Assembly (NCBI GenBank): GCA_045641605.1
Contig: JAZUHG010000034.1
Span: 1 to 40,986, forward strand
From: Equivita sp045641605
Lineage (GTDB): Bacteria > Actinomycetota > Coriobacteriia > Coriobacteriales > Eggerthellaceae
Direction: 5' to 3'
DNA: 40,986 nucleotides
Shown here: piece by piece, positions 8,241 through 17,803 of the stretch
Layout of the letters: every line of letters starts with the position of its first letter
How positions within the stretch are numbered: the stretch's first letter is position 1
Notes under the pieces: model-generated
Told to the model about the DNA's origin: nothing
The model's input: the letters and a program-made list of their open reading frames with translations, nothing else
Database searches by the model: none
Program-made: the position numbers and the translations under genes

Positions 8241-8792
8241 ATGAAAGCGACAATTAAAACTGGTGGAAAACAATATAATGTTGGTCTTGGTGATGTTTTT
8301 GACATCGAGAAGATCGATGCTAAAGCAGGCGATAAAGTAGCCTTGACTGCTATTTGCATTGTGGATGGTGACAAAATTGAGGCAGATCCTGCTAAAGCTA
8401 CAAAAACTGCTGTAAAAGCTGAAGTCCTTGAACAGCACAAAGGAGACAAACAAATTGTTTTCAAATTTAAGCGTCGCAAGAACTATAAGGTTAAGAGGGG
8501 TCATAGACAAAATCTTACTAAGATTCGCATTGTTGAGATTGGCACTGCTAAGTATGATCCTAAAAAAGATGTAAAGCCTGCAGCTAAAAAGGCCGAAGAC
8601 AAGAAACCTGCTGCAAAGCCTGCGGCAAAAGCAGCTCCAAAACCAGCTGCTAAGCCAGCCGAGAAAAAGGCTCCAGCAAAGAAACCAGCTGCAAAGGCTC
8701 CTGCTAAAAAAACAGCAGAGAAAAAACCTGCTGCTAAGAAACCAACTACAGCAAAAAAGGCTCCAGCAAAGAAGCCTGCTGCTAAGAAATAA
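8241..8792 (+). CDS. rplU: Ribosomal protein bL21 with long Lys/Ala/Pro-rich tail
   Basis: 183 residues. The first 105 or so are a normal bL21, a 50S subunit protein binding 23S rRNA: start KATIKTGGKQYNV, then VFKFKRRKNYKVKRGHRQNLTKIRI. The remaining 78 residues are an unusual extension made of repeats of KPAAK, APAKK and AEKK, histone H1-like and strongly basic; it may add nonspecific RNA contacts. AGGAG lies nine bases before the ATG. No TGA is used, as expected of a highly expressed gene with no Trp. It is followed by rpmA after 14 bases, the usual L21-L27 operon. Confidence 0.97.
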   Translation: MKATIKTGGKQYNVGLGDVFDIEKIDAKAGDKVALTAICIVDGDKIEADPAKATKTAVKAEVLEQHKGDKQIVFKFKRRKNYKVKRGHRQNLTKIRIVEIGTAKYDPKKDVKPAAKKAEDKKPAAKPAAKAAPKPAAKPAEKKAPAKKPAAKAPAKKTAEKKPAAKKPTTAKKAPAKKPAAKK

Positions 8793-8806
8793 TTTGGAGG
8801 TGCATT

Positions 8807-9052
8807 ATGGCTCATAAAAAAGGTTTAGGTTCCAGTAGAAACGGTCGTGATTCACATAGCAAACGTCTTGGTTGCAAGATGTTTGGTGGACAAAAGGTTA
8901 AGGCTGGAAATATTATTGTTCGCCAAAATGGTACCCGTATTCACCCAGGCGAAAATGTTGGTCGTGGTAAAGACGACACTCTTTTCGCTATGTGTGATGG
9001 CACTTTGGAATATAGCCAAGGTGCTAAAAGAAAAGTTCACGTGCGTAAATAG
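8807..9052 (+). CDS. rpmA: Ribosomal protein bL27
   Basis: 81-residue bL27, whose N terminus reaches the peptidyl-transferase centre. It starts MAHKKGLGSSRNGRDSHSKRLG directly. In Bacillota and most Mollicutes, L27 is made with a short N-terminal extension cleaved by Prp; that extension is absent here, which argues against a Bacillota/Mollicute origin. GGAGG precedes the ATG. Stop TAG. Confidence 0.98.
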   Translation: MAHKKGLGSSRNGRDSHSKRLGCKMFGGQKVKAGNIIVRQNGTRIHPGENVGRGKDDTLFAMCDGTLEYSQGAKRKVHVRK

Positions 9053-9095
9053 TTTGAACTAGTCTTTAAAAGGTATTGTTTCATAAGAAGGAAAT

Positions 9096-10985
9096 ATGAG
9101 GCTTCGCCTTTTTCAAATAATATCCAGAGCTCAGAATAATGATGTAGTTAGTCGTTGATATGACTATTTCATTGTTGCTGTTGCTTTTATATCAATTGTG
9201 CCTTTGATGTTTAAGACCGATTTCACCACTGATGAATTCGATAAGTTTTTACATCTGGTTGATATTATTACTGTATTTATCCTCTTTGCCGATTATGTTT
9301 TTAGGTGAATGACATATGACATAAAGAGCGGCCTGGGAAAAAAAGCATTTTTCATCTACCCATTTACGCCGATGGCTATCATCGACTTACTTGCTATTTT
9401 GCCATCTATTACATTGATTAATGACAGTTTTAAGTTCCTAAGAATTTTGCGTATTGTTCGTATTTTGCGCATGTTTAAGGGCTTGACCATTATGACCAAC
9501 GTATTTATTCGTGAACGTAAGGCCTTGCTCTCTATAATATTTTTCATGTGCGTATATGTTTTGACTGTTGGACTTATTATGTTTACAGTTGAGCCAGATA
9601 CATTTAATAATTTCTTAGATGCACTTTATTGGTCAACCACTGCTCTTGCAACAATTGGCTATGGTGACATTACACCAGTATCTGACTTCGGTAAATTTAT
9701 TGCTATTATTTCTTCCTTGGTTGGTATTGCAGTTGTTGCTTTTCCAGCTGGTATCGTTACTGGTGGTTACATCACGCAGCTTCAAAAGGCGCGCGATAAA
9801 GGTAGCGAATACTTCGCCCTTCCTGTAAAGCATGACAAAGTTTATAAGGGCAAACCAATTACTAAATATAAGAGTGCGAAGAGTTACTTCAATGCTAACA
9901 AGAAGGTTAAGAATTATTTAACTTGGTTGATTATTGGCGTTTTAATCTCCCTAGCAACAACTTTGTACGTCGAATATGACCCTTATTCAATTATTTACTT
10001 CGATGAATATGGCTCTATATTAATATCGGTAATTTTAGAACCTTGTGCAGGTATTTTTGTATGCTTAATAAACGACATTATATATTGTGTATATTCCGGG
10101 TCTGCCTTTGGAATTCTGACATTTGCCGTGGGGGCCATGTATTCGGTAATATTTGGTATCTATTTTAGAAGAGGCAGAAAAATTACTGCTTCGTCTATTT
10201 GGATGTTGTTCTTGGTTTGCATTGTGTTTAATACTATCTACATGCTTATTTCATATTACATGGTTTATGATGAAAGAATGATTAATTATGCTAGGTTGTA
10301 TTATCCACCAGAACGTGTCGATTTAATTATGAATTATTTCGGCATTAGCGAAGAGCTTACATTGGTTGCTTTGTATTTCTTTGGAAGATTTATATATGCT
10401 GTATTTTGCTTTATATCTGTTTTGCTTGTTCGTAGTTTTTTGTGGGGAAGCAAGATTGATCCAATGCTTAAGATCCCTGCTAAAAAGCGTTTTAAGATGA
10501 AGGTTTATAAGCGTGGAAAGAATGAGAAGTCTTACATTCAAGATTGGCTTGACCAAAATACTGCCGAAGACGAAGACATCCCAGAGTTCCAGGCTGCGGT
10601 CAAGCGTGGTAGAGAATCTATTGCTCAAACAAGAAAGAGCATTGAAGAAAAGCGTCAATCTATTGAAGAGATGCAACAAGATGTTCAAGATAAGATCGCC
10701 GAGATTCAGCAACGTCGTGAAGAAATTGCAAAGCATGAAGCCGCAATTGATGTTAAGAAGCGTGCTGTTCGTCGTGCTAAAAGAATTCAACGTATCGAAG
10801 AGTCAGATTCCGCAATTTCAAACATTGCCTCTGCGGTTATGACAACATCAGAAGATTATAGAACAGAAGGCCCAGGTGCCGATACTGTTGGTCAAACGGA
10901 TTCCTTTGCTCCGATCGAGGGCGATGGAAATACCGGAGAGATTCCTCCAGTTGAACCAAAGCACCAAGCTAAAGATAGTGAATAA
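9096..10985 (+). CDS. Voltage-gated K+ channel fused to an ECF-S-like membrane domain and a coiled-coil tail
   Basis: 629 residues from the ATG at 9096 (AAGGAAAT ribosome site). Residues about 20-225 are a six-helix voltage-gated potassium channel: Arg-rich S4 (FLRILRIVRILRMFKG, about 113-128), pore with filter TIGYGD (about 186-191) and S6. Two TGA codons (codon 21, and 9303 in VFRW before S3) are read as Trp; both lie in the voltage-sensor half, so the standard code would hide S1-S2. Residues about 271-451 form a second set of about five or six membrane helices. Its EYGSILISVILEPCAGIFVC and FAVGAMYSVIFGIYFRRGR segments resemble the substrate-binding (S) subunit of ECF transporters and related ligand-sensing membrane domains. 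Residues about 499-575 are a highly charged coiled coil, then an acidic disordered end. brnQ overlaps by one base. The channel call is secure; the identity of the second domain is tentative. Confidence 0.88.
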
Positions 10986-12352
10986 TGGATAAAAAGCTTA
11001 ATTTCAAACAGATTCTTGTTGTCGCTTCTACATTGTTTGGAATGATTTTTGGTGCTGGTAATCTTATTTTTCCAGTTCATATGGGACAGGTAGCTGGTAG
11101 TAATTATTTAATTGCTACTATCGGTTTTGCTATTACTGGAGTTATTGTTCCAATTTTAGGAATTATTGCTATTGGTTACAGTGAGTCTAATGGTCTTTAT
11201 TCATTAGCTTCAAAAATTTCAAAACCATTTGCTTTAATTTATACAATCATTTTATATTTGGCAATTGGACCTTGTGCTGTTATGCCAAGGAGTGCTTCAA
11301 TCGCATATGGTGCTGGTATGGCTGCCATTATTGGAGATAAATTTAACCAAGATATTGCGTTTTTGATTTTCTCCTTCATATTTTTTGTGATTGTTTTGGC
11401 TTTTAGTTTAAAACCTTCTGGAATTACAACTTCGGTAGGAAAAATTATTAACCCATTTTTTTTGCTATTCCTATTTTTATTGTTAATAATTGCACTTACT
11501 AACCCAATGACAGATCCAGGTCAAGTTGCTCCAACAGAGGCTTATGAGAAAGACCCATTCTTTTGCGGTTTTACTCAAGGATATGGAACAATGGATGCTT
11601 TGGCAGGCCTTGCCTTCGGTATTATTTTGATTGATATCGTTAAAAGGATGGGAGTTAAAACTCCTGGTGGAATTACAAAAAGCATTATGGTACCCAGCAT
11701 TATGACGGGGTGTTTGATGTTTGCAATTTATGCCCTAACAATTTTGATGGGTGTTGAAAGCCGTGGTGCTTTTGATATTTCTAGCAATGGTAGTATCGCT
11801 CTAAGTGATGTTTCAAATTATTATTTTGGTCTTGCAGGCAATGCAGTATTAACAACAATTGTTACACTTGGCGCGCTTAAGACCTCAATTGGATTGGTTA
11901 CATCTTGTTCTACTACTTTTTGTGAGATTATTCCAACCAAGAAGATTGGTTATAAAACATGGGCTGTTTTGTGCGTATTGGCTGGTTTTACAATTTCAAA
12001 TTTAGGGCTTGATAATATTTTGTCATTCAGTCAGCCAGTGCTTTGCTTCCTTTGTCCATTAGCTATTGTTTTGATTGTTTTGGCTTTTATTGGAAAGCGT
12101 TTTAATTACTCGTCAATTATTTTTAAAACTACAATTTATTTTACTTGCATTCCTGCTTTGTTTGATGCTATTTGCAATTTACCTGCTGATATTATTGCGA
12201 ATTTGAATCTAGAGAATTTTATTGTTCACGGACAAAAAGCTATCCCACTTGCAGATGTTGGTTTTGGATGGCTAATTCCGGCTATAATAGGTTTTGGTAT
12301 TGGTTATACGATTTACAAAATTAGCATAAAGCATAGGAGTGAGGATGAATAA
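10985..12352 (+). CDS. brnQ: Branched-chain amino acid:cation symporter (BrnQ)
   Basis: 455-residue polytopic membrane protein of the LIVCS family importing leucine, isoleucine and valine with Na+ or H+. The N-terminal signature LFGMIFGAGNLIFPVHMGQ is characteristic, followed by about 12 hydrophobic helices with conserved IGPCAVMPRSASIAY and GYGTMDALAGLAFG blocks. The gene starts with a one-base overlap to the channel gene (TAATG). It ends inside the start region of pyruvate kinase, so it is probably cotranscribed with both. No TGA is used; Trp codons here are TGG. Confidence 0.95.
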   Translation: MDKKLNFKQILVVASTLFGMIFGAGNLIFPVHMGQVAGSNYLIATIGFAITGVIVPILGIIAIGYSESNGLYSLASKISKPFALIYTIILYLAIGPCAVMPRSASIAYGAGMAAIIGDKFNQDIAFLIFSFIFFVIVLAFSLKPSGITTSVGKIINPFFLLFLFLLLIIALTNPMTDPGQVAPTEAYEKDPFFCGFTQGYGTMDALAGLAFGIILIDIVKRMGVKTPGGITKSIMVPSIMTGCLMFAIYALTILMGVESRGAFDISSNGSIALSDVSNYYFGLAGNAVLTTIVTLGALKTSIGLVTSCSTTFCEIIPTKKIGYKTWAVLCVLAGFTISNLGLDNILSFSQPVLCFLCPLAIVLIVLAFIGKRFNYSSIIFKTTIYFTCIPALFDAICNLPADIIANLNLENFIVHGQKAIPLADVGFGWLIPAIIGFGIGYTIYKISIKHRSEDE

Positions 12353-13775
12353 GATAAGAAAAACAAAAATTATCTGCACAATTGGTCCTGCTAGTAGCTC
12401 CGAAGACATGATCACCAAACTCATTAAGGCTGGCATGAACTGTGCAAGGATAAATTGTTCCCATGGCACTGCTCAAGACAGACAGCCAATTGTTGCAAGT
12501 CTTAAAAAGATTAGAAAAGAACTCAATTATCCACTTTCCATCTTGATGGACACAAAGGGTCCAGAGTTTCGAATTAAAACTTTTAAAGATGGCAAGGCTT
12601 ATATTAAAGATGGCTCTAAATTTAGTTTCACAACCGATGACGTCGAAGGCGACGAGACAAAAGTTGCTGTCACATACGATAAACTTTGCAATGATCTTAA
12701 AAAAGGTGACACTATTTTAGTCAACGATGGCTTGGTAAAGTTTGAAGTTGAAAAGGTTACCGATCACAATGTTCATTGCAAGACAATTATTGGTGGCGAA
12801 CTTAGCAACCACAAGAGCATGAATTTCCCTGGTAAAGACCTATCTTTGGAATTCTTGAGTGAATCTGACAAGAAGGACTTGCTTTTTGCTATTAAAAATG
12901 ACTTTGACTTTGTTGCATGTTCTTTTGTTTCATGCGCCGAAGACATAAAGTCTGTCCGTGATTTTATGTATGACAATGGAGGTGCAAAAATTGCCCTCAT
13001 TGCAAAGATAGAGAATCAATCTGGCATAGATAACCTTGCTGAAATTTGTAAATATTGCGATGGTGTTATGGTTGCCAGGGGTGACCTTGGTGTTGAGGTT
13101 GACTATGACAAGCTTCCTGTTATTCAAAAGCAAATTATTTTATCTTGTATTAGAAGTGGCAAGCTTGCTGTTACTAGTACAGAAATGCTTGAGTCTATGA
13201 TCGAGAACCCACGTCCTACGCGTGCTGAAATATCCGATGTTGCCAATGCGGTTTATGATGGGTCTTCGGCGGTAATGCTCTCTGGTGAGACTGCCGTAGG
13301 TAAATACCCTGTAGAAGCAGTTGAGGCAATGTCAAAAATTGCCATGAGTGCTGAAGCTGCCATCCCATATAAAGATTTATTGCCTTTGCGCAAGCCTGTT
13401 GTTGAAGGCCGCACAGTAGATGCGATTGCAAAAGCAACTTGTACTGTGGCAATTAATGTTGAGGCAAAAGGAATTGTAAACTTATCTGCAAGTGGTTTTA
13501 CATCTGAGCTTATTTCTAACTTCAGGCCACCTGTGGATGTAGCAACCATTACTAGCCAGAAAAAAGAATTCTATAAACTGGGCTTATATTGGGGCATCAA
13601 TCCTATCTTTGAAGCTCCCAGAGAAACAGTTACAAACTTGGAAGTCTTAAATGTTGCCAAAAAATACGCTAAAGATGTACTTGGCCTAAAAGAAGGCGAC
13701 AAGTTTGTCCTAAATTCAGGCTGGCAAGACGACGAAGTTGGTTATACCAATTCGCTTCTTGTCGAAACTATCTAA
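12345..13775 (+). CDS. pyk: Pyruvate kinase
   Basis: 476 residues, catalysing the last ATP-forming step of glycolysis (phosphoenolpyruvate to pyruvate). Landmarks are KTKIICTIGPASS, ARINCSHG, MDTKGPEFR, IAKIENQSGIDN, VARGDLGVEV (active-site loop) and the TSTEMLESMIENPRPTRAEISDVANAV region in family order, then the C-terminal regulatory domain. A GTG at 12339 is in frame, but AGGAG at 12335-12339 is correctly spaced for the ATG at 12345, which is chosen. It overlaps the end of brnQ by eight bases. The TAA stop overlaps the stop of the convergent PTS IIC gene. No TGA and no C-terminal PEP-binding extension. Confidence 0.97.
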   Translation: MNKIRKTKIICTIGPASSSEDMITKLIKAGMNCARINCSHGTAQDRQPIVASLKKIRKELNYPLSILMDTKGPEFRIKTFKDGKAYIKDGSKFSFTTDDVEGDETKVAVTYDKLCNDLKKGDTILVNDGLVKFEVEKVTDHNVHCKTIIGGELSNHKSMNFPGKDLSLEFLSESDKKDLLFAIKNDFDFVACSFVSCAEDIKSVRDFMYDNGGAKIALIAKIENQSGIDNLAEICKYCDGVMVARGDLGVEVDYDKLPVIQKQIILSCIRSGKLAVTSTEMLESMIENPRPTRAEISDVANAVYDGSSAVMLSGETAVGKYPVEAVEAMSKIAMSAEAAIPYKDLLPLRKPVVEGRTVDAIAKATCTVAINVEAKGIVNLSASGFTSELISNFRPPVDVATITSQKKEFYKLGLYWGINPIFEAPRETVTNLEVLNVAKKYAKDVLGLKEGDKFVLNSGWQDDEVGYTNSLLVETI

Positions 13776-15130
13776 AACAGCTCCGAATAATCTACGTTGT
13801 CAAGATCTATATCGCCAGCTTCTTGTGCAGCAATAGCTTTTTCTTCTTCAATGTATTTGTTATCCACAATCTTAATGAATGGGTAATACATAAACATACC
13901 AATAAAGAAAAGCACAATTTGCAAGACGGCTCCTTGTCATCCGCTGACCAAAAAGCCCGATATTATTGGCGGTGTGGTTCACGGCAATTGGATGCCATTG
14001 CAAAGTGGAACCCATCCTCAATCCATTGCAAAGTATGAAATAACAATATTAACTGTTGGTACCAGCATAAATGGAATTAATAGCAATGGGTTTAAAACAA
14101 TTGGTAAACCGAAGATAATTGGTTCATTAATTCCAAAGCATCCTGGAACAATTGATAAGCGTGAGAGTTTCTTGATGCGCTCGCTTCGGCATACGATGAT
14201 CATTACAACAATTAAAGAAAGTGTAGAGCCTGCTCCACCTAAGGTTGCAAACATATCTTGGAACTGTTGGTTAATGATGTTTGGAATTGGGTTGCCAGCT
14301 TTAAAAGCTTCCAGATTCTCAAAAGCCAAAGTCTTAAGGATAGGGTTAAAAACAGCACCCACAACAGAACTTCCGTTAATTCCGAAGAACCAGAAGAAGT
14401 GTAGGAACAAATAAGCCACGACCATAGCTCCCAAAGTATTTCCAAGACCTGTTAATGGAGTTTGTAAAACAACGAAGATGAATTGTTGTAAGTCTCCATA
14501 AGGTGTAAAGCTCATTCCAATACGAATAACAAAAGCAACAGCAATAATCAAGAATGCAGGAATCAAAGCCTCAAAAGATTTAATTACTGTTCCCGGGACA
14601 CTTGCTGGCATCTTAATTGTCCAGCCTCGTTTAACAAAATAAACAAAGGCACGTGTTGACAATAGCGATGTAATCATTCCTAAAAACATACCTTTTGAAC
14701 CCATCCATGCAATAGGGATGCTTGTTACGTCAATTGGTGTGCCACCGTCTTCGGGGATAAATTGTGTAACAAAAGGTGTAACGATGAAAAATACAACAAT
14801 CGCAACCAAGGCAGCTTGCATTGCGTCTTCGTCAAATTGTTTAGCCAAGCTGTATGCGATTCCTCCCACGGCAAGAAGTGCCATTACATCAAAACTTGCA
14901 CTTGCAGGAATTGCCATATAGTCAGATCATGTTTCTCCAAATATTGAATTCATCCATTCCAAATAAGCTGGAATTGGGAAGTTAGCAATTAGTAGGAAGA
15001 AAGAACCTGCAATTAGAAGAGGGACCGAAAGCAAAAAACCATCGCGGATAGCAATTAGATATTTATTGCCCGCTATGGCCGATGCCATTGGGCTAAAGAC
15101 TTTTTCAAGTCAGTTCATAAACTTATTCAT
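13772..15130 (-). CDS. PTS EIIC, lactose/cellobiose (CelB) family, four in-frame UGA
   Basis: 452-residue sugar-transporting membrane subunit of a lactose/chitobiose/cellobiose-type phosphotransferase system. Family blocks are MASAIAGNKYLIAIRDGFL, PASVPGTVIKSFEALIPAF, FFWFFGINGS, FGINEPIIFGLPIVLNP and VPLCNGIQLPWTTPPIISGF. Four TGA codons are read as Trp (NWLEK near the start, ETWSD, MDWGW, SGWQG near the end). Only with all four does the protein reach normal length. The ATG at 15130 overlaps the IIB stop by one base. The last 20 residues are acidic. It ends convergently against pyk with a four-base overlap. Substrate cannot be read from sequence; the upstream glycosylasparaginase suggests an N-acetylglucosamine-containing compound. 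Confidence 0.92.
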
Positions 15131-15471
15131 TATTTCTCCTTAGATGCTTTGTGTTGTTTTAGAATTCTAATTACTTGTTTCATAACTTCTTCGCTATCCA
15201 TAGCGCCATAAATGCCTGCATCAATAACGTCCACAGGAACATCAAATTTAGCAAGTTGCTTTTCCATTTTGGATAGCAAGAATTTAACCTGAGGCCCAAG
15301 CAATACCAAAACTGGTTTCTTTTCTTCAACAACCTCAACTGCTTTTGCAATTGGGTGAGCTGAAATAGCAAATGGCATATTATGCTTTTCGCAGGTAGCT
15401 TCCATTTTCTTAACCATAATACTGGTTGACATACCAGCATCACAGAACAACAAAATGTCTCTCTTTTTCAT
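15130..15471 (-). CDS. PTS EIIB, lactose/cellobiose family
   Basis: 113-residue cytoplasmic EIIB that carries the phosphate on cysteine and passes it to the sugar in EIIC. The phospho-cysteine loop is LFCDAGMSTSIMV (Cys10), followed by LVLLGPQV and a C-terminal helix with Lys-rich end. It lies between the glycosylasparaginase gene (12-base gap) and EIIC (one-base overlap). No EIIA gene is in the neighbourhood, so EIIA must be supplied from elsewhere. Confidence 0.93.
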   Translation of the reverse strand: MKKRDILLFCDAGMSTSIMVKKMEATCEKHNMPFAISAHPIAKAVEVVEEKKPVLVLLGPQVKFLLSKMEKQLAKFDVPVDVIDAGIYGAMDSEEVMKQVIRILKQHKASKEK

Positions 15472-15483
15472 TAGATCCCCTCT

Positions 15484-16443
15484 CTATACTTCAGCGTGAA
15501 TTCTTTTTTCGTAAGCGTCCAACCATTCCTGGCTAACTTCTTCTATTTTAGTCTTTTTATCTTTGTCTGGTCACGAGATTAATATTTTTGGTTCTTGATT
15601 ATTGTTTGCAACGCAAAATGTAAATTCAACAGTTGTTGACACTCCTCAATTTCCATTTTTATCCATTGCGATTAAACTAATTTGTGTGTCATTGATTTGT
15701 TTATTGCGTTTGATTAAGTCTTCTTCAAAGTCATACAAAGTTTTATCGCATGCTTCTTGTGGCGCTATGCCTTCGGCGATTTTGCGTACAACTTCATAGC
15801 TTAAAACCCCTTTGGTGATGTCTTCGCCAAGACCTGTTGCTGCAGCAGAACCAATGTTGCTGTCTGCATAAAAGCCACATCCGCAAAGTGGACTGTCTCC
15901 AATGCGTCCAGGTTCTTTCATAAACAGCCCTGAAGTCGAGGTCCCAGCAACAATTTTGCCTGTTTTGTCTAAGCAAATTCCGCAAACAGTATCATGGCCA
16001 TCATAGGCTTTCAAGTTCTTTTCTTTTTCAAGTTCTTCTTTTTTGTTGGCTCACATTTTTATTGCGCGCTCTGTCAACATTTCCTTCATTTCAAAATTAT
16101 TTTCTTTTGCAAAGTGGTTTGCACCTTCACCGACACGCATGTTGTTAACTTTTTGCTTTGAAAGTTCCATGGCTACTTCTATTGGGTTTGCGATGTCACT
16201 AACTCCAGCAATTGCACCAACTTGTAATGTATTGCCATCCATATAAGCAGCGTCAAGCTCTACTTTACATTCTTTGTTTGGCAAGCCACCATAGCCTACA
16301 GATTTATAGTAGGGGTAGTCTTCAACATCTTTGATTAAAGTTGAAACAGCAGCTGCTGCGTCTTCGCCGTTTTTAATCATTTCAAATGCTTTTGATAAAC
16401 CATCGAATGACATTCTTCATGTAGAAATAGTACCGTAATTCAT
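15484..16443 (-). CDS. Glycosylasparaginase (N4-GlcNAc-Asn amidohydrolase), four in-frame UGA
   Basis: 319-residue N-terminal-nucleophile hydrolase that splits the bond between GlcNAc and asparagine. The autocleavage site and nucleophile Thr are in HDTVCGICLDKTGKI, followed by GTSTSGLFMKEPGRIGDSP and the GCGFYAD and AAATGLGED blocks that define the substrate pocket. Four TGA codons are read as Trp: STWRMS near the N terminus, where the family also has Trp, KMWAN, NWGVS and SWPDK. No signal peptide is visible, so it should act in the cytoplasm. The ATG at 16443 lies seven bases after a minus-strand TAAAAT box without a ribosome site; an in-frame ATG at 16452 is inside that box region. First gene of an operon with PTS IIB and IIC. 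Confidence 0.93.
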
Positions 16444-16450
16444 AGCGCAC

Positions 16451-16456
16451 ATTTTA
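16451..16456 (-). promoter_or_regulatory. -10 box (TAAAAT) of the glycosylasparaginase-PTS operon
   Basis: Minus-strand TGTTAAAAT ends seven bases before the ATG at 16443, the same geometry as murT, predicting a leaderless mRNA. Confidence 0.5.
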
Positions 16457-16492
16457 ACATAAGCATATCCCTTAAAGTGTGGTGAGATATGA

Positions 16493-16498
16493 TAAAAT
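16493..16498 (+). promoter_or_regulatory. Extended -10 (TGA TAAAAT) before the amidohydrolase gene
   Basis: TATGATAAAAT ends nine bases before the GTG at 16508. The leader would be zero to three bases long. GAAGGTG in between resembles a ribosome site but would lie mostly upstream of the transcription start. Confidence 0.45.
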
Positions 16499-16507
16499 GA
16501 AGGTGCT

Positions 16508-17803
16508 GTGTTATTTAAAGATATAAAATTTATTGATGAGAATTGCGATGTCCACGAGCACATGAATGTTGGAGTTGTGGACGACAAAATCACTTATATA
16601 GACAAAGAGCTTCCTGAGGATGCAAAGAGCTATGGCGAAGTTTATGAAGGCCAAAACAAATTGCTTCTCCCGGGCTTTTATAATGTTCATGCGCATGCTG
16701 CTGCTGTTTTGCTTCGTAGTTATGCAGATAAGCAGCCACTAAACGAGTGGTTAAACGATTGGATTTTCCCATTTGAGGCAAAGATGACCGATGAAGATTA
16801 TTATTGGTCTACCTTGCTTGGTATGGCCGAGATGGCGCGTTTTGGTATTGTTAGCTGCTCTGATATGTATTTTGGTGGCGAGGCGCGCGTTAAAGCTTTG
16901 GTCGAAAGCAAGATGAAATGCAACACTTGCGAGGCTATTGTTAGTTTTGATGACATTCATTTTTCTGAGCATCCACTTTATAAAGTTTCTATGGAAATGA
17001 TTGACAAATACAATGGTGCCGAGGATGGAAGAATTATTACTGACCTTTGCATTCATGGTGAATATACAACCAAAGAGACAATTTGCCGTGAAATTGGGCA
17101 GATGGCAAAGGATAAAAATTTAATTATTCACAGTCATGTATCTGAGACTCAAGCAGAACATGAAGAATGTAAAGAGCGTCACAATGGCATGACTCCAATC
17201 CAATATTTCGAAAGTATTGGAGTATTGGATGCTCAAAATTTAATTGCTCATGGTGACTGGCTTGAAAAAAAAGATTTAGAAATTATGAATGACCATGGTG
17301 TTTCGCTTGCAACTTGCCCTGCTTCAAATTTAAAGCTTGGAAGTGGAATTGCAGAATTGCCTACATTTTTGGACCATGGTATTAATATTGGTCTTGGTAC
17401 CGATGGCATGGGGTCAAACAACAATCATAATTTCTTGCAAGATATGTACATTATGGCATTGCTTAACAGAGGTCATGCTCATGACTCATCGTTAATGCCG
17501 GCAGATATTGTTCTTAAGATTGCTACACAAAATGGTGCGAAGGCTCAAGGTAGAGAGAATTGTGGAAGCATTAAAGTTGGCAACAAAGCCGATTTGTGTG
17601 TAATGGATCTAAGTGAGATTGTTTGGATCCCTGGCGAAAATATTTTAAACAACCTTATTTATGCTGGTCTTGGTTCTGATATTTGCATGACCATGGTTGA
17701 TGGTAACATTGTCTATAAAGATGGGTCATGGCCTCACTTAGATATTGAAAAAATTAAAGCCGAAGTAATTGCGCGACGCAAGCGTATTGTTGGTGAATTA
17801 TAA
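16508..17803 (+). CDS. Amidohydrolase of the MTA/SAH deaminase (MtaD/SsnA) family
   Basis: 431-residue metal-dependent hydrolase of the ATZ/TRZ subgroup, which removes amino groups from purine-containing nucleosides or related rings. Zinc ligands and landmarks in order are GFYNVHAHAAAVLLRS (HxH), the HVSETQAEHEEC block with a conserved His and Glu, an IAHGDW His, CPASNLKLGSGIAEL and GTDGMGSNNN (metal Asp). The C-terminal strand returns to the beta-sandwich (IKVGNKADLCVMDL). The start is GTG, since no ATG is in frame near the -10 box. It is the first gene of a closely packed cluster: the next gene begins on the base after its stop. Alternatives within the family are aminodeoxyfutalosine deaminase or 5'-methylthioadenosine/S-adenosylhomocysteine deaminase. 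Confidence 0.88.
   Translation: MLFKDIKFIDENCDVHEHMNVGVVDDKITYIDKELPEDAKSYGEVYEGQNKLLLPGFYNVHAHAAAVLLRSYADKQPLNEWLNDWIFPFEAKMTDEDYYWSTLLGMAEMARFGIVSCSDMYFGGEARVKALVESKMKCNTCEAIVSFDDIHFSEHPLYKVSMEMIDKYNGAEDGRIITDLCIHGEYTTKETICREIGQMAKDKNLIIHSHVSETQAEHEECKERHNGMTPIQYFESIGVLDAQNLIAHGDWLEKKDLEIMNDHGVSLATCPASNLKLGSGIAELPTFLDHGINIGLGTDGMGSNNNHNFLQDMYIMALLNRGHAHDSSLMPADIVLKIATQNGAKAQGRENCGSIKVGNKADLCVMDLSEIVWIPGENILNNLIYAGLGSDICMTMVDGNIVYKDGSWPHLDIEKIKAEVIARRKRIVGEL

Noticed and set aside
8501..8815. Antisense open frame opposite rplU, rich in Ala/Phe/Gly
   Set aside because: It mirrors the low-complexity Lys/Ala/Pro tail of L21; no ribosome site or independent support.
10323..10790. Antisense open frame opposite the channel coiled coil
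   Set aside because: Shadow of a strongly supported sense gene, with no homology I recognise.
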